Translations under genes and position numbers: made by a program
The notes under the pieces: model-generated
What the model saw: only the letters and a program-made list of their open reading frames with translations
Told to the model about the DNA's origin: nothing
The model's database searches: none
Part shown: one piece after another, positions 32,583 to 45,680 of the stretch
Layout: each line of letters opens with the position of its first letter
How positions within the stretch are numbered: the stretch's first letter is position 1
Origin: Puffinus mauretanicus
Lineage: Eukaryota > Chordata > Aves > Procellariiformes > Procellariidae
DNA: 64,000 nt
Reading direction: 5' to 3'
Assembly (NCBI GenBank): GCA_023333565.1
Contig: JAJKFH010000668.1
Location: 493,613 to 557,612, forward strand

Positions 32583-34273
32583 AGCACACCCCCCCTGCCC
32601 GCAGCCCCCCCGGCCCTTAGGAGGGGTCTGGTTTGGATCCTGCGGAGCGTTGAATTCGGTGGGGCTGGCAGAGGCATCCCCACGCGTCCCCCCCAGACGC
32701 TGGCTCCCCGCAGCCCGTCCCCTCCCCCACCCGCTCCCCGGCTGTGGTGCCCCCTTTGTCCGCCCCGAACAATAGCAGCCCCCCCCCTCGCCAGCCCCCA
32801 CCCCACGCCAGCACCCTGCGGGCTCCCTCCCAGCCATGTAGGGACGACAAGGGGCTGCGAGGGGGTGGGCGAGAGCAGGGGAGGGGGCTGCAGAAATGCT
32901 GTTAAAAATGAAATATCCCCCTTCCCCATCCCACCCCCCCCGCGCAGCTGGAACGAGATTACCCAGCAGCTGGGAGGGAATTAAGCAGCATCACTTGTGC
33001 TCGTTTGCTGGGCTTTTAAAGGAGCCGGGGAGGGGGCTGCAGCCCCTGGGAAGGGCTGGTTTCTGTCCTCGGTGATTCCTGGTGGTCCCTGCTGCTCTCG
33101 GGGGTGTTGGGGCCGGGACGGTGCCACGCGGTGCTGGCCCCCAGCTCGGTCCCATCCTCCATCTCGCCGCGTTGGGAAGCAGGTCACGTCCAGCTCCCAG
33201 CGTGGCAGCGATGCTGGGGGAGAGCTCAGTTTTCTGGGGCAGCGCCGGACTGTTTAATTAGCAGCTGGCTGCAGTTTTCCAGTGCTTTCGGGGCTCTGAC
33301 AGCAGGGCTGGGCTCGTGGCAGCCTTGGGGGGGAGAATTTCTAGTGCAGAGTGGGGCTATGAGCTGGTGGGATGTGGCAGTGGGGAGCTCAGCACAGGGG
33401 TGCTGCAGCCCCTCGCTCCCCTTCAACTCACCTTGATGGAGGCTGATAGCACCCGGCTGCTCTCGGGGCAGCAATTCGGGGAGGGCTGGGGGGGGAGGAA
33501 GGGGCTCCTGTGCAGGTTTGCCCGAGGGATCGGACCAGGGTGGCCCCTCCGGGTTTGGGGCTGGTTGGCAGCCCCCAGCGCTGGGCGATCTGATGCATGA
33601 GTTTAGGGTGAAGCAAGATGGGGTGATAATTGCAAAGATAAAGGATGCTGCGGGTTGCTGAGCTCCCCCAAAAAGCTCCTCGCTCTGGGAATTGCTCCCC
33701 CAGCCCGGGGCGGCTGTGCCGGGCTGGCACCAACCTGTGCAATGCCAAAATCTGGCCTTTCCCTGCAAACGCACGGCTCCCCGGGCAGGCGTGGTGCTGC
33801 TGGAGGCAGAGACGTTGCCTCTACCTGCCTTCACTCAGATCAGCTCGTGGGGGAGAGCGGGAGAACTTTCCCAACTCGTTTCCCTGCCTTCAGGGGGAAA
33901 AAAGAGAAGGAGTCGCATGACTTGAAGCTTCACGAGAGGCAGCGTGGGGAGAAAGTGACCCAGACAGCCAAGAATCTGCTCCGCTGTTGTTTCTCATTCC
34001 TCCTCTGCAGCGCGGCGGGCGCAGAGGGCTCGGGGAGAGGTTGGGTTACAGCCCCGCTGCCGTTGCCAGCGGAGCGGGGAGGCACCGAAGGGGGGACGGT
34101 GCAGGATGAGCTCATGCGAGGGCGCGGGAACCTTCTGGGCAGGCAGAAACGTTGATGCTGCAGTTCAGGGGTTTCTGCAATCGTGGCTGTTCCCGCAGAA
34201 TCCCAGCTCGCTCCGCCGCACCGCTCCTGGTGTCGATAGCAATAAAGCCGCTCAGGAGGGGCTGCGCTTTTCT

Positions 34274-34345
34274 GCAGATCTCAAGGTGATTTACATTTGC
34301 TCGCCCTTGCAGGCAGGGAAACGGCAGCACACGGTGACTTGCTGA
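34274..34345 (+). repeat. Degenerate MIR/AmnSINE-like relic
   Basis: The order of CTCAAGGTGATTTACA, a GC-rich spacer, GGGAAACGGCAGCAC and ACGGTGACTTGC follows the MIR order 'agcgctttaca ... ggggaaactgaggcac ... aagtgacttgccc'. Divergence is high and the family assignment is tentative. Confidence 0.4.
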
Positions 34346-36103
34346 TGAGCAAACGGGGAGGGAGCGGGGGGGGGACACTGGGTGTTCTGGGGAGCCCCGG
34401 GGCCCTGCTGCAGGGACCAAAGGCCGCCCTGCATGGGCCTGGGGGGTACAAGACCACCAGCTCCACTGCAAATCGTGGCAGCAAACACCAGCGTGCCGGC
34501 AGTGCCGCCCAGTCCCTGCAGCGTGGGTGAGTGCACGGAGGGGGCCAAGGGGTGTGGAAAAGCTCCAATTTCCTCCGGCACCCAAGCTGGCTCACCTCGG
34601 TGCATATTTCATCCCTTGTTGGGGAAGATACTGCGTTCCTGGCAGTTTTTTTCCCCTACAGACTGTCGATTAAAAACCTTCCTGCATCCCCAGCCCTCTC
34701 TGTCCTGCAAGGTCACTCGGTGTTCGCACAATGGGAGTTTGTTTATTGTGTCCTTGGGTAGCATCTCCTGACCTTAAGAACTCCTGTGCTGCAAATACTC
34801 TTAGATGATGATTAATGAGAGCTTATATAACCGAGATGAGTCCTTAATACAGCTGGTAGGTTGACAGGAGTGAAGGTGGGAGAGAGAAACGCACGTCTCT
34901 GTCTGCTGCTGCTTTTCCCACACCAGAAGCAGCTGCATTTTGCACAGGGGGACCCTGGCAGACACAGGGGGGGCCGGGGGGAGAGCCCACCTACGGAGCC
35001 ATGCTAGAAGGGGCAGCAACCAGGGCAGTCCCCAGCCTGGCTTTTCCGGGCAGCCCGGGATCCCATGGGTGCAAGCAGCCGGTGCTGCTGAACCAAACCA
35101 AGTCGCCCACGGCACAGCCCAGCTCTCCAGCGCAGCAGAGCCGGGAGGTGAAAGGTTTTATGCCAGTAAAGCATCGCTACGTAACCAGCGGCTGTAACGT
35201 CAGTGCTGATGCCTGCAAGCTGGTAATGCTAGAAGAAAAGAGTACAAATCCCACCGCAAATGCCCAGGCGGGTTGACGAGGCTCTTGCCAGAGCCACCGC
35301 GTGCCACGGAGCAGCTGGCCACTGGTGACGGCAGCCTGCGGAGGGGAGTGGGGCTCGGCCACGGCGTGGAGAGGTGTGGGCTCTGCAGAAAGCCTGGCCT
35401 CTTCCAGAAGTTCCTGAGGGCCACAAAGGAGAGCCGAAAACTGCAGCCACCACAGAAGCAAATGACAAGAGCTGGTGCGCTTCAGCCCTCCGAAAGCCTG
35501 CGGACACAATTAAGGGAGGTCGAGCTGCGCTCTTTGTGGGGCCCCGAGATGACGGCTGATCCGAGGCTGTTCTCACAGCGCGGAGCTGTTAGTGGCACGA
35601 GATTTGATCTGCTCTTCCAGCCAGGATGGCAAAACCAACTGCTCGGACCGAAGGGTGAATCCCTGCCTCCACGTTGGTGTCAGACCCCAAAGCCAGTTTG
35701 CTTTGCTTTTTTGATATTTGTCAGCCAAATATCCCCAGTGTGCATCTCGGGACAGAGGCAGGGCCAGGGCTATGCGGGCACCGTCTTGCCTGTGCGGGTG
35801 GTCAGGCTCCGGACGGATCCTCGACACGGGTGAACAGCAGCACGACTTGGGGAGACAGGGCACAGCCTGTGCTATTGCGCACCCCGAAAGAGGTCTTGCA
35901 ATTTTTCAGGTGTGATATGGCACCTGTGTTCAGTTCTTTCTAAATTTCCTCTCCGTTTGGGCAGGTATTGATAGTGTGACAACAGAGGATTTAGTTTTCC
36001 ATAATCTGGCTGAGAAGCACAGCATCACTCCCTGATAAAACTGCTTCTTAGAGCCAAGCCATTTGCATTGTTGCCTTGGTTACCACATGCTATTTTCACC
36101 ATC

Positions 36104-36197
36104 TTCCTAACCTCAGCCTGGGTGCACCGGCATCCCCAGCCCCGAATCCCTTCCTAACCTCAGCGGGGGTGCACCGGCATCCCCAGCCCTGCATCCC
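36104..36197 (+). repeat. 47-bp direct duplication
   Basis: There are two adjacent copies of a 47-bp unit starting TTCCTAACCTCAGC and including GGTGCACCGGCATCCCCAGC. They differ by only a few bases, so the duplication is recent or conserved by gene conversion. Confidence 0.85.
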
Positions 36198-37473
36198 CTC
36201 CCCGCAGGCACGGAGCATCATGCAGGGATTCTGTCCCAAGGCTGGATTTCTGTGGTCCGGGGGGTGCTGCCTTCTGGGCTTTGTTCTCACCATCCTTGTC
36301 AGGGACAGGTCTCCCAGCCCTGCTCCCCCGAGCTGGTCGGGGTCCTGCTTGTGTCCCTTCCTTCTCCCGGGGCACCTGGATGGCCCAGCGCAATGGGAAC
36401 AGGCTCTGTCCTTCGGGAGACCTTTCTGAAGGAGCTGCCTGGGGCTGATCGCTCTGAGCTGGGCTGTTCCTCCTCTTAACCCTGGCAGCTCTTGCAGACG
36501 TAGCCCCTTGGCATGGGGTCTGCCTTCCCCATCACCAGCTCCAAACTGGTGAGCTACCGACGAGCAGCAGCCAGGGCCGTACCTCCCGCAGGCGATGCCT
36601 TCTGCATTCTGCATTCTGCAGTGCCGCTGCCTCCCGACTCGCAGATCCCTGTCTGCAGTCTGGCCTCCTCCTGCTGCGTGCAGGTACCTACCCCGTGTGA
36701 AGCGTGTGCTGCTCTAAAACGGGGTGAGACCGCTCCGTACCCAGCTCTGGATTCATTCTTCGCTGGTGTAAGCGACAGGGATGGAGCGATGGAGAACCGG
36801 GGCCCTGGGGACGAGGTGGTCACTCGTTGCAAGGGCGTAGTCAGGTGTGAAGATGCACAAGACGGAGATAAAGCCGGGAATGGCAGAGACCGAGCTCTCG
36901 CCAGGGTGGATTGGGAACTGAACTCATTTCCTAGTATTCAGGTTTGGGTATCCCCACGCTGCTGTAACCCCCCCACCGCCTTACGGCAATACGTGCCAAC
37001 CCAGATTTCATGCAGCTTTTTGCAAGCCTTGCTCTGGATCCGATCACATCGCTCGCTGTGGCTTTGTCCTACAACTTGGTAAATCCTGGTCACGGTAACT
37101 CTCAGCGGAAAATGCAGCAGCAACGCTTCTTGCCATGGCAACAGCACGATTGCGTCAGGGCTTTTTTTTCAAACTGCAAAGCTGGATAAGCAACTCCCCC
37201 AGGGAAAGTAGTAAGAGAGAAGGGAATATTTTTTTTCCTGTGGGCTTTGGGTCTGCCAGTTCCCAAATTGAGAACCGGCTCAGTATTTCACTCCTTGCTT
37301 CTGGGTCCAAGGCTGGCGATGAGACCGAGCATGGTCACGCAGGGCAGACTCGCTGGGGACAGAAAGGGTCAGGGGAGAGACCCTCCCGTGCAGGGGGTGG
37401 CTCTGCGCGCTTTCCCCACGCTGCACGCAGCCGGCCATGGAAACCTCTCTGCAGCGTAGGCTGACCTAGGGGA

Positions 37474-37545
37474 GATCACGGAGCAGTAGGTTTGGATGGA
37501 GGCCCGGAGGGACCCCTGGTTCAGTCCAGCCTCACATTCCCTCTT
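37474..37545 (-). repeat. CR1 LINE 3'-end fragment
   Basis: The order GATCACGGAGCAGTAGGTTT, GGAGGGACCCCTGG and CAGTCCAGCCTCAC follows the reverse complement of the CR1 3' region ('atcacagaatcactaggttggaagggacctctggagatcatccagtccaacct'). CR1 is the dominant LINE of birds. The fragment is old and partial. Confidence 0.5.
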
Positions 37546-38454
37546 TCCCTGCAATCCCAGCAAAAACAAAGAGAGAGGAGGCGGCTCTTCCGCCGGCGCG
37601 GTTCGTGTTGGCGCGCTCTGCGGCAGCAGCTGGGCAGCCGTGTCGCCCCCGCCGCCCCCTCCAGCTGCGCCTCTGCTGCCGTGTTTGCAGGAAGGGTGGT
37701 CCCGGGCGCTTTCCTTAGGCTTAGGGGGAGGAACGCGATGCCGGAGCGCAGAGCAAATGTGGGCTACGTGGATGTTTTTGTCTCCAGTCCTGCTGTCGCG
37801 GAGCCTGTGTAAGCCACAGCCCTGAGAGCAGACCATGAGACAACCAGTGCTGTTGCAAGGCACTCGGGTGCCCGTCCGCCCCTGCCCGCTGCCCCCGTGC
37901 TCCTTCCCACCCCGCTCTTCCCCCATCCCTCCTGGGAGCCCCTCTCCCCAGCCCTCGCCCGAGGCGCAGGGCTGCTCTGGGGTTTGGAAACCTCATCAGA
38001 GCGGTGCCCGGGGCGGATGCCTCTGCTCTGTCCTTGGCTCCCAGCTCAGGTGCCAGGGTTGCCGAGCAGGTTCGGACTCGGCTGCTGCGCGGCTCTGGGC
38101 AAACGCCAAACTGCTGTGTGCCGTGGAAAAGAGCCGAGAGTGCAAGGAACTGGAAAAAGGTCCCTACAAACACAGACAATAAGTGTTGCTGAGTGGGGAA
38201 CCCCCCCAAAGAAACCCACAGCGCTGCAGGAGGGGCTGCTTGGCTGCAAGATGCACCGGAGGCAAAACTCCCTTGGAGGCCCGAGAGAGGCTCGTATAGG
38301 TCTGGGAACCACGATGAAGGCACGGGCAGGAGGGCAGGCGTTCAGCACATCTCGTCGTATCGGTGCTCCCCAAACGTATTTCCACTGAACGCCGATGTGC
38401 TGCTGGAAGGGGGACTCTTTCAGGAAATAAGTATTTTCATTTATATGATGTTTG

Positions 38455-38580
38455 GTACCATAATCTCTGTCACTGGAAGTTTTAAAAAAGGGGTGATTCA
38501 AACAGGCGTGAGGTTGCTGATTCAACAGACAAACAGACAAGATGATCCCCGAGATCCCTCCAGCCTCTTGTGATTTACTG
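38455..38580 (+). repeat. CR1 LINE 3'-end fragment
   Basis: CACTGGAAGTTTTAAAAAAG, GGTTGCTGATTCAACAG, AGATGATCCCCGAGATCCC and TCCAGCC, then TTGTGATTTA, follow the CR1 3' end in sense order, including its terminal TGATT-type octamer. It is a 5'-truncated copy, as usual for CR1. Confidence 0.7.
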
Positions 38581-38694
38581 TTTAACGATGATTGCACACT
38601 GCAGCCTACACGTATGAAGACACAGGCTCCGCTTTGAAGAGCACGCCGTTCAAGACGGCTATTTGTTGTCCTTGACGAAGCGCCGGCGCTTTCA

Positions 38695-38704
38695 CCATAT
38701 TAGG
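38695..38704. promoter_or_regulatory. Perfect CArG box identical to the c-fos SRE core
   Basis: CCATATTAGG is the exact SRF-binding core found in the FOS serum response element. No adjoining ETS site in the canonical position was seen. It lies about 3.7 kb before the CIRBP promoter. Confidence 0.4.
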
Positions 38705-41700
38705 TCACTGCAGCCGCAGTCCCTGCTCACAGACAGCTACAGGTGATTGAAAATGGGCTTCGGCCAGAGAAAACAAACGATGATGCTCGGCACTAAAACT
38801 CGCGCAGGGGTATTCTGCCGGCAGGAACGGTGCAAAGTTAACTCCGTGTGCTTTTTCCTGGGTGTCAAGTGCTTTGGGATCCTCCAGGGGCTGTGTCGGT
38901 GCCAGCCACTGCTGCGGGAAGGTTTGCTCTAGTGACATAAATCACGTGCGTTACGTTTCATTGCTTAATTAACAGCCGTAACAACCTGCGAAATCTGCCA
39001 GGTGAGTTGCTTGCTGGGCTACTCCCCAGCGCTGGATTCAGCCCTGTGGTACGTGTTGAGATGTCCCCGTTCCGAGTCTGTCCCAGAGCCCCTCGGGCAG
39101 GGCAGGAACCCCTGCCTGCACCGGGCTGCTGTAGGCGCCTCTTTGCAGGCTGAAGCGACCCACGCTGCGTCTAACGCCCTGGATCAGGCAGGGAGGAATA
39201 AGCAGATCTGGAGCACGTGAAACCTCCCGAGAGCTGCAGAACTGGGACGGGAGCGGAGGCAGCACGGGCGATCTCGATTCGGCCCGGCTCTCGCCTTGTT
39301 TCACAGCGCGACTCCATCAGTGTCAAAGGAAAGGCATCAACGCACACCCAAGCGAGGCCAAAATCACACTTTTGGGGACAAATCTGGGCAGAGCTGCAAT
39401 TGCCATTGACTGTCACAGGAGCTACGCTGGTCCTTTCGTCCTGCTGGGACTAAAATTCCCCTGAAGCAGTACAGGAAGGTTAACAGTGCTATTTTCAAAG
39501 CACCCGACCTGCGCTGGCTTTGCATAAGGAGTTAAAACAACAATTAAAACCGGTGTTTGTCCCTTAACGTTTGCAGTATCGATGGTCTCGGGAACAGGCC
39601 GGCAGCGCGGCGCTGCTCCTTCCCTCCAGCATCCCAGGGCGGCCGTTCTTGCTGTCACTCGTGCCGCTCGGAAAATGGCTCCGAGTGTCAAGGTCACTTT
39701 ATCCACCCTCATCACGGACCAGAAATGCTCACGTTAATGTGTCTAATTTAATCAAAATGCCGTGCTGGGGAACGCGAGCTCAGGGCTGGGCTTGCTTTTT
39801 CCCTCTTGAAGGGCAAAAATTCATTTGCAGTCTCTAACGGCAGACGAGCCTCCTCGCTCCTCCAGGCCACGAGCGGTGTGCTGACGGACAACACCCCCCC
39901 ATGCAAAATTAGGTAGAAAAATAGCCCAGGCTTATTCAATAAGTCAAACCCAGAGTTTAAAATTAAAATACCCTTCTCAAATCAGGAAACAGTTTTTTCA
40001 TTTGCATAAAATATTGTACTACTTGATCCTACTATTCACAGTTTCATCTTGTTCTTAACTATTGCTCTAACATTTCCCTAGTGCTGAACCTTTTCTTCTC
40101 CTTTCCTTCTCCTGCAAAGCATATCAGATACACTTAATTACTAATAGTATTATCATTATTCAATGTTGTTAATTTGCTCTCAGGACTGGAAAGGTAACTA
40201 CTTTTTCCATGGTTTTGCCAGTAAGAAAATAATACTACTACTAGATTGGTGATGGGTTTTTTATGCGCTTCTGAGCACTTTGGCGGCAGCTGGCAGCGCG
40301 AGGCTGCAGCGTGCTGTCCCTGCCGGCCCCCTCTGCTTGGCAAAACCGATGCCGATGCCGTAGCACCGTAACACAAAACCTGCAGACAGCGTGCCGTTGT
40401 GAGAGCCGTGCTGAGAAGTAACGAAACACCTATTTTTGTGTGTACAACAGCTGAGATTCGGGCAGAGTGCAATACCGAGATTCCTCTGTATTTCATAATT
40501 ACTATACACGCTTGTGTACAAAACAACCCTTTTCCTGTAGATCCCAAAAGGTATAACAACAAATCAGAGAGGAAAAGCCCTATTTCCCTACACTGCCAGG
40601 CAGAGAATGGGTACTCGCTGCTTTTACAGAATAGTGGGCAGAAGACTTCTTTGCATTTCACTGTGGTATCTTTTTACTCCGTCTCAGCGCTCAGTTAGGA
40701 AATCAATCGCATTATCTGCAAACAAACAGCCCTGATTTAAATAACTCCAGTGTTACTATTCTGTGCAACCCTGCTCTGACCAGGAACGCTCTGAGCACGA
40801 CAGAGGTGACGGGAGGGAAGGAGGGAGGCCGGGGATGTGTGCGGGTGTGCAGGCGTGTGCCCACACTCCTGCTGCTGCAAACTGCGAAGGAAATTACCGG
40901 CTTCCTTTTGCAGTGTAACCTCCTCTCCCAGGCAGAGCTGATGTGGCCCCGTTCTGCCTCCACGGAGGGGGACGGATGAGGTGACCTCCAGAGATCTGTC
41001 CTCGCCTTGTTTTCTTCCACCCTTTCTTTCCAGTTCTTGTCTGCACGCCGCTGTTTTCCTCCTGCACATCTCTTCCTCTCAGACGTTTTAAAATAGTTCT
41101 GCGTTTTCTAGGCAAGATTGTAGTTATTGTATGAAAAACTGGAAAATTTTATTTTTAGGGCTTTTTAAACCGGTGTAGTGCCTTGCAGAAACACGTTTGT
41201 CAGAGAGTTTCCTCTTTCAATAAGGAAGTTTTTAACGCTGAAGACATTCTTACCTTAGAAAAACCCCAGGGTGGGCTTTTAAACATTTCAGTAAAAACGG
41301 GCTGAGCAAAGTCCTTTTATTATTATTTTTTAAACAAAACCATTTATGCTTTGGAACCAGCGATGGGGCTGCTTTTTACATTCATTGTGCCGTGCTCTCC
41401 CAAGCGTGTGGGGGGGTGTGGAGGCACCAGCACACCACTTCAAAGGAGGCTGCCTCGCCGGAGGGATTCTTCACCCCGCACTGCCACAGGAGACGGGGAA
41501 GGCGGAATTGCTGCCTAACCCTGTGGGGCAGGGAGAGCAGGGCAGCCTTCCCGGGAGGCTCTGCCGGCTCTGGGGGCAGCGTGCTTGCTGGGGTGTGGGA
41601 AGGCCGTAGGCACCTGGGCGTGATGAAGACGTGACCGTGGGCCTGCCAGGGACAAGGGGACCTACCGCCATGCCATGGAGCCACGCTCTGGTAGCGAGCG

Positions 41701-41939
41701 TGAGTGCCGAGGCCTAGGGAGCGGTGGGGACAGGCAGGACCTCTGTCAGGGTGCGGGGCTCCGGTGAGAGGCCGCCCCTCACTGCCTCCCTCAGAGGAGG
41801 GCAGAGAGGAGGCGGCGGGGCCTCGAGGGGCGGGCAGGGCGGCGGAGCGGGCCTGCCCGGCGCGGGCGGTACACGGCGGGAGGACGACCCGGGAGGAAAG
41901 CGGAGGCCGAGGCCAGGGCCCGGGCTGGGGCCGGCGGCG

Positions 41940-42440
41940 GGCAGCGCTCGCCACCCAAGATGGCGGCGGCCCCCTCAGGCGGCCCCTTTGTCTGCAGCCG
42001 CCGCATTGCCGAGAAGGGCGCGAAACTGGGGCAGCGCGGACACGCCCCCCTCGGCGTGCCGGCCGCCAAGGAGGGCGGGGCCGGGGCGGCCCCTGGCCAA
42101 TGAGCTGTCTCCACTTCCTTTCTTCTCACAGGGGCTCTCCCGGCCAACGGTCTCCGCGCTCTCAACCAATCGGCGCCGCCCTCCGCGCCCCGCCCCCACG
42201 TAGGAGGAGGGGGCGGGGGGGGAATGCAGCGGTTTTGTTTTCGCTCCCTCCTCCCCTCGCCCCCCGTCGGGGCTCATGAATATTAACGAGATGCAGCCCA
42301 ATCAGGTGGTGCAGCGGCGGCAGCGCTTTGGTGACGTCAGCCGCCCCGCCTTGCAGTGGGGTTAATCTGCATATTCATAAGATAGGCGGGACACAGCGCG
42401 GGCGTTTATAAGCCGCCGCCCCGCCAGCCTCAGCGTACAT
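41940..42440 (+). promoter_or_regulatory. CIRBP: CIRBP CpG-island promoter
   Basis: The island carries a YY1-type CAAGATGGCGGC (41956-41967), CCAAT boxes in GGCCAATGAG (near 42097), CAACCAATCGG (near 42163) and GCCCAATCAGG (near 42297), and a perfect CRE TGACGTCA at 42332-42339. An AT-rich stretch with CTGCATATTCATAAG follows, then a TATA-like TTTATAAG at 42405-42412. The start site is expected about 25-30 bp beyond, near 42437. The mild-cold response element TCCCCGCC reported for mammalian Cirbp was not seen between 41700 and 42490; only GCCCCGCC variants are present. Confidence 0.75.
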
Positions 42441-42490
42441 CGCGCTGAAGCTTTGAAGTGTTGTGTGGACCCCGCACCTCCACGGCACCG
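42437..42490 (+). other. CIRBP: CIRBP non-coding exon 1 (approximate start)
   Basis: The exon follows the TATA-like box and ends in CACCG|GTAAGG, a strong donor. Its content (CAGCGTACATCGCGCTGAAG) carries no ATG in frame with the protein, so it is 5'UTR. The 3' partner is the acceptor at 43284. A second acceptor, CTTTCAG ending at 43229, could lengthen the 5'UTR. Confidence 0.7.
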
Positions 42491-43284
42491 GTAAGGCGCC
42501 CGCCGCGGTGGGCGGGCTGCGGCCGGGCTGGGCCAGGGAGGCTGGGAGCGCCAGAGCGAAAGGAAATGTGTCTTAGGAGCCGAAGGGCTCGCTACGTGGA
42601 CAAGTCTGGAACGGGGCGCCAGTCCCGCGGCACGGGTGTCCTCCGCGGCTGCGGGGAGCCCGGCGGAGCTGTCCCGGCTGGCTGCCGTGGGGGGGAAGGG
42701 CCGTGTCGGGGGGGTGAAATGCGCCCTCGGAAACAAAATGGCGACGAGCCTCGACCGTGCAAAATGGCGGCGGGCGGGAGGAGGGGCGTTGGACTGCGCC
42801 TGCGCCAAGGGGGCGGGCCGTGAGGGAGGGGCGGGGGTCTCGGGCGGGGGTCGGGGCCCCGCGGAGCGCGCATGCGCGCTGGGCCCCCGGGGGGAGCGGG
42901 GGCCGCGGCCCGGGGAGCGCCGCTGCGGCGGGCGGGAGGAGGCGGCGGGGCCTGCCGATGGAGCCTGCTGGGGCTTGAGCGTCCCGGAGGCGGCCTCCAG
43001 GCCCTGCCTGTGCCCGGGCGGGGTGTGCGGCTGGGGCCGCTCTGCTGGCATCGCGCTGCGGGCCTTGATCCCCGGCTGCGGCTCCGCTTCCCGGGGGAAG
43101 GCGCTTGGTCCGGAGTCAGTCTGTAGAGTATTGCTCTAATACAAAGCATTGGTTCACTGGGGTTTGAGTGTATGCGTCGTATAACAATGTTAGATTGTTG
43201 GTGGTGTTATAACCAATTTAATCTTTCAGACGTTGTGGGAATATTTTTTTTAAGATATTGACTTAGGCTATATTGACTTTGCAG
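42491..43284 (+). other. CIRBP intron 1
   Basis: The first 600 bp are CpG-island sequence with two YY1-type AAAATGGCG motifs (42735 and 42761). The last 150 bp are AT-rich and hold two acceptor-like sites (ending 43229 and 43284). The composition step inside this intron is the sharpest in the window. Confidence 0.75.
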
Positions 43285-43290
43285 GTCAGA

Positions 43291-44946
<1,656 letters not shown>

Positions 44947-45680
44947 AAATCCTTCCTGACTCAAGATCGTCCTTCCAATGGCTGTATTTATAAAGATTTT
45001 TGGAGCTTCGCTGAAATCGTTATTGTGTAGTACATCTACTTGTATTTTCACTTTTGTAGTATTATCAGTTCTAATCTTGTCAAACACAGCCTGACAGCTT
45101 CTGATATAAGATGGTCTAATTAGACTTTTCTTTAAGAAAGCTTTGCTTTCAAGTGTTTTTAATCTTTTTTGAAAGCACTTCAGATTTTATTTTATCCTTC
45201 ATGATGAGCCAAGGTGTTTTTTTTAAAGTTGTGAAGTTGGGGCCCCAATTCAGTTTCTTTTGAGATAGAAAGGACCTTTAATTCAATGTTCACTGGAAGC
45301 TGAACAAGCTGTGGACTTTTTTTTTTAAGTGCATTACCTTCGTCTTTTGTAACATTCCTTTAGTGTAGCAAGGTAGGAATGCAGCCTGGGTACAAATTGG
45401 AAGGCAAACCACCTTGATATATCTAAAGAGAAACTTGCTTGTATGTTCAACCTGCATAACGGTATTTTTACTGTTGTAATGATGTAAATTACCCAGAAAT
45501 AGACTTGCAAACTTACCATAAAAGAGGTTCTTGAAAATGTTTATTTATATTGTCCTTTTTTACTGGAAGAAATATGCATATTCCATTGATATTGTATTTG
45601 AAGTGGTAAAGGATTCTTGTATACAGTTTTCTTTGGCTTTACGAAGCCTATTAAAAGACCGTCTGAAATGAACTCTGCTC
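44947..45680 (+). other. CIRBP: CIRBP 3' untranslated region
   Basis: This is AT-rich sequence after the TAA. The poly(A) signal is ATTAAA at 45650-45655, followed by TG-containing sequence. It has no competing open frame. Composition and complexity fit a conserved 3'UTR about 0.7 kb long. Confidence 0.75.
45650..45655 (+). terminator. CIRBP: Poly(A) signal ATTAAA, main CIRBP mRNA
   Basis: ATTAAA is the commonest variant of the poly(A) hexamer. It is preceded by a T-rich stretch and followed within 25 bases by GTCTGAAATGAACTCTGC. This is the likely cleavage region for the ATHNE-ending mRNA. Confidence 0.6.

Larger units (their letters stand above)
13951..41650. other. 28 kb gene-free, GC-rich MIDN-CIRBP intergenic region
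   Basis: No protein gene, tRNA or rRNA could be supported here on either strand. The very long open frames are products of GC-rich sequence, tandem repeats and alternating CA/TG tracts. They show no start context, domain or splice pattern that adds up. What the region does hold is listed separately: minisatellites, MIR and CR1 relics, Z-DNA-type tracts and clustered transcription-factor motifs. The part from 13.9 to 33 kb is very GC-rich. From 33 kb composition is closer to average, and 39.9-41.3 kb is AT-rich with nothing recognised in it. Confidence 0.7.

Noticed and set aside
41346..41640. Possible small gene upstream of CIRBP (87-codon frame)
   Set aside because: No homology, no splice partner and no conserved motif were seen. 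The region shows only ordinary moderate-GC sequence.
41700..42490. Mild-cold response element TCCCCGCC in the CIRBP promoter
   Set aside because: Only GCCCCGCC variants were found on either strand, so the element cannot be claimed.
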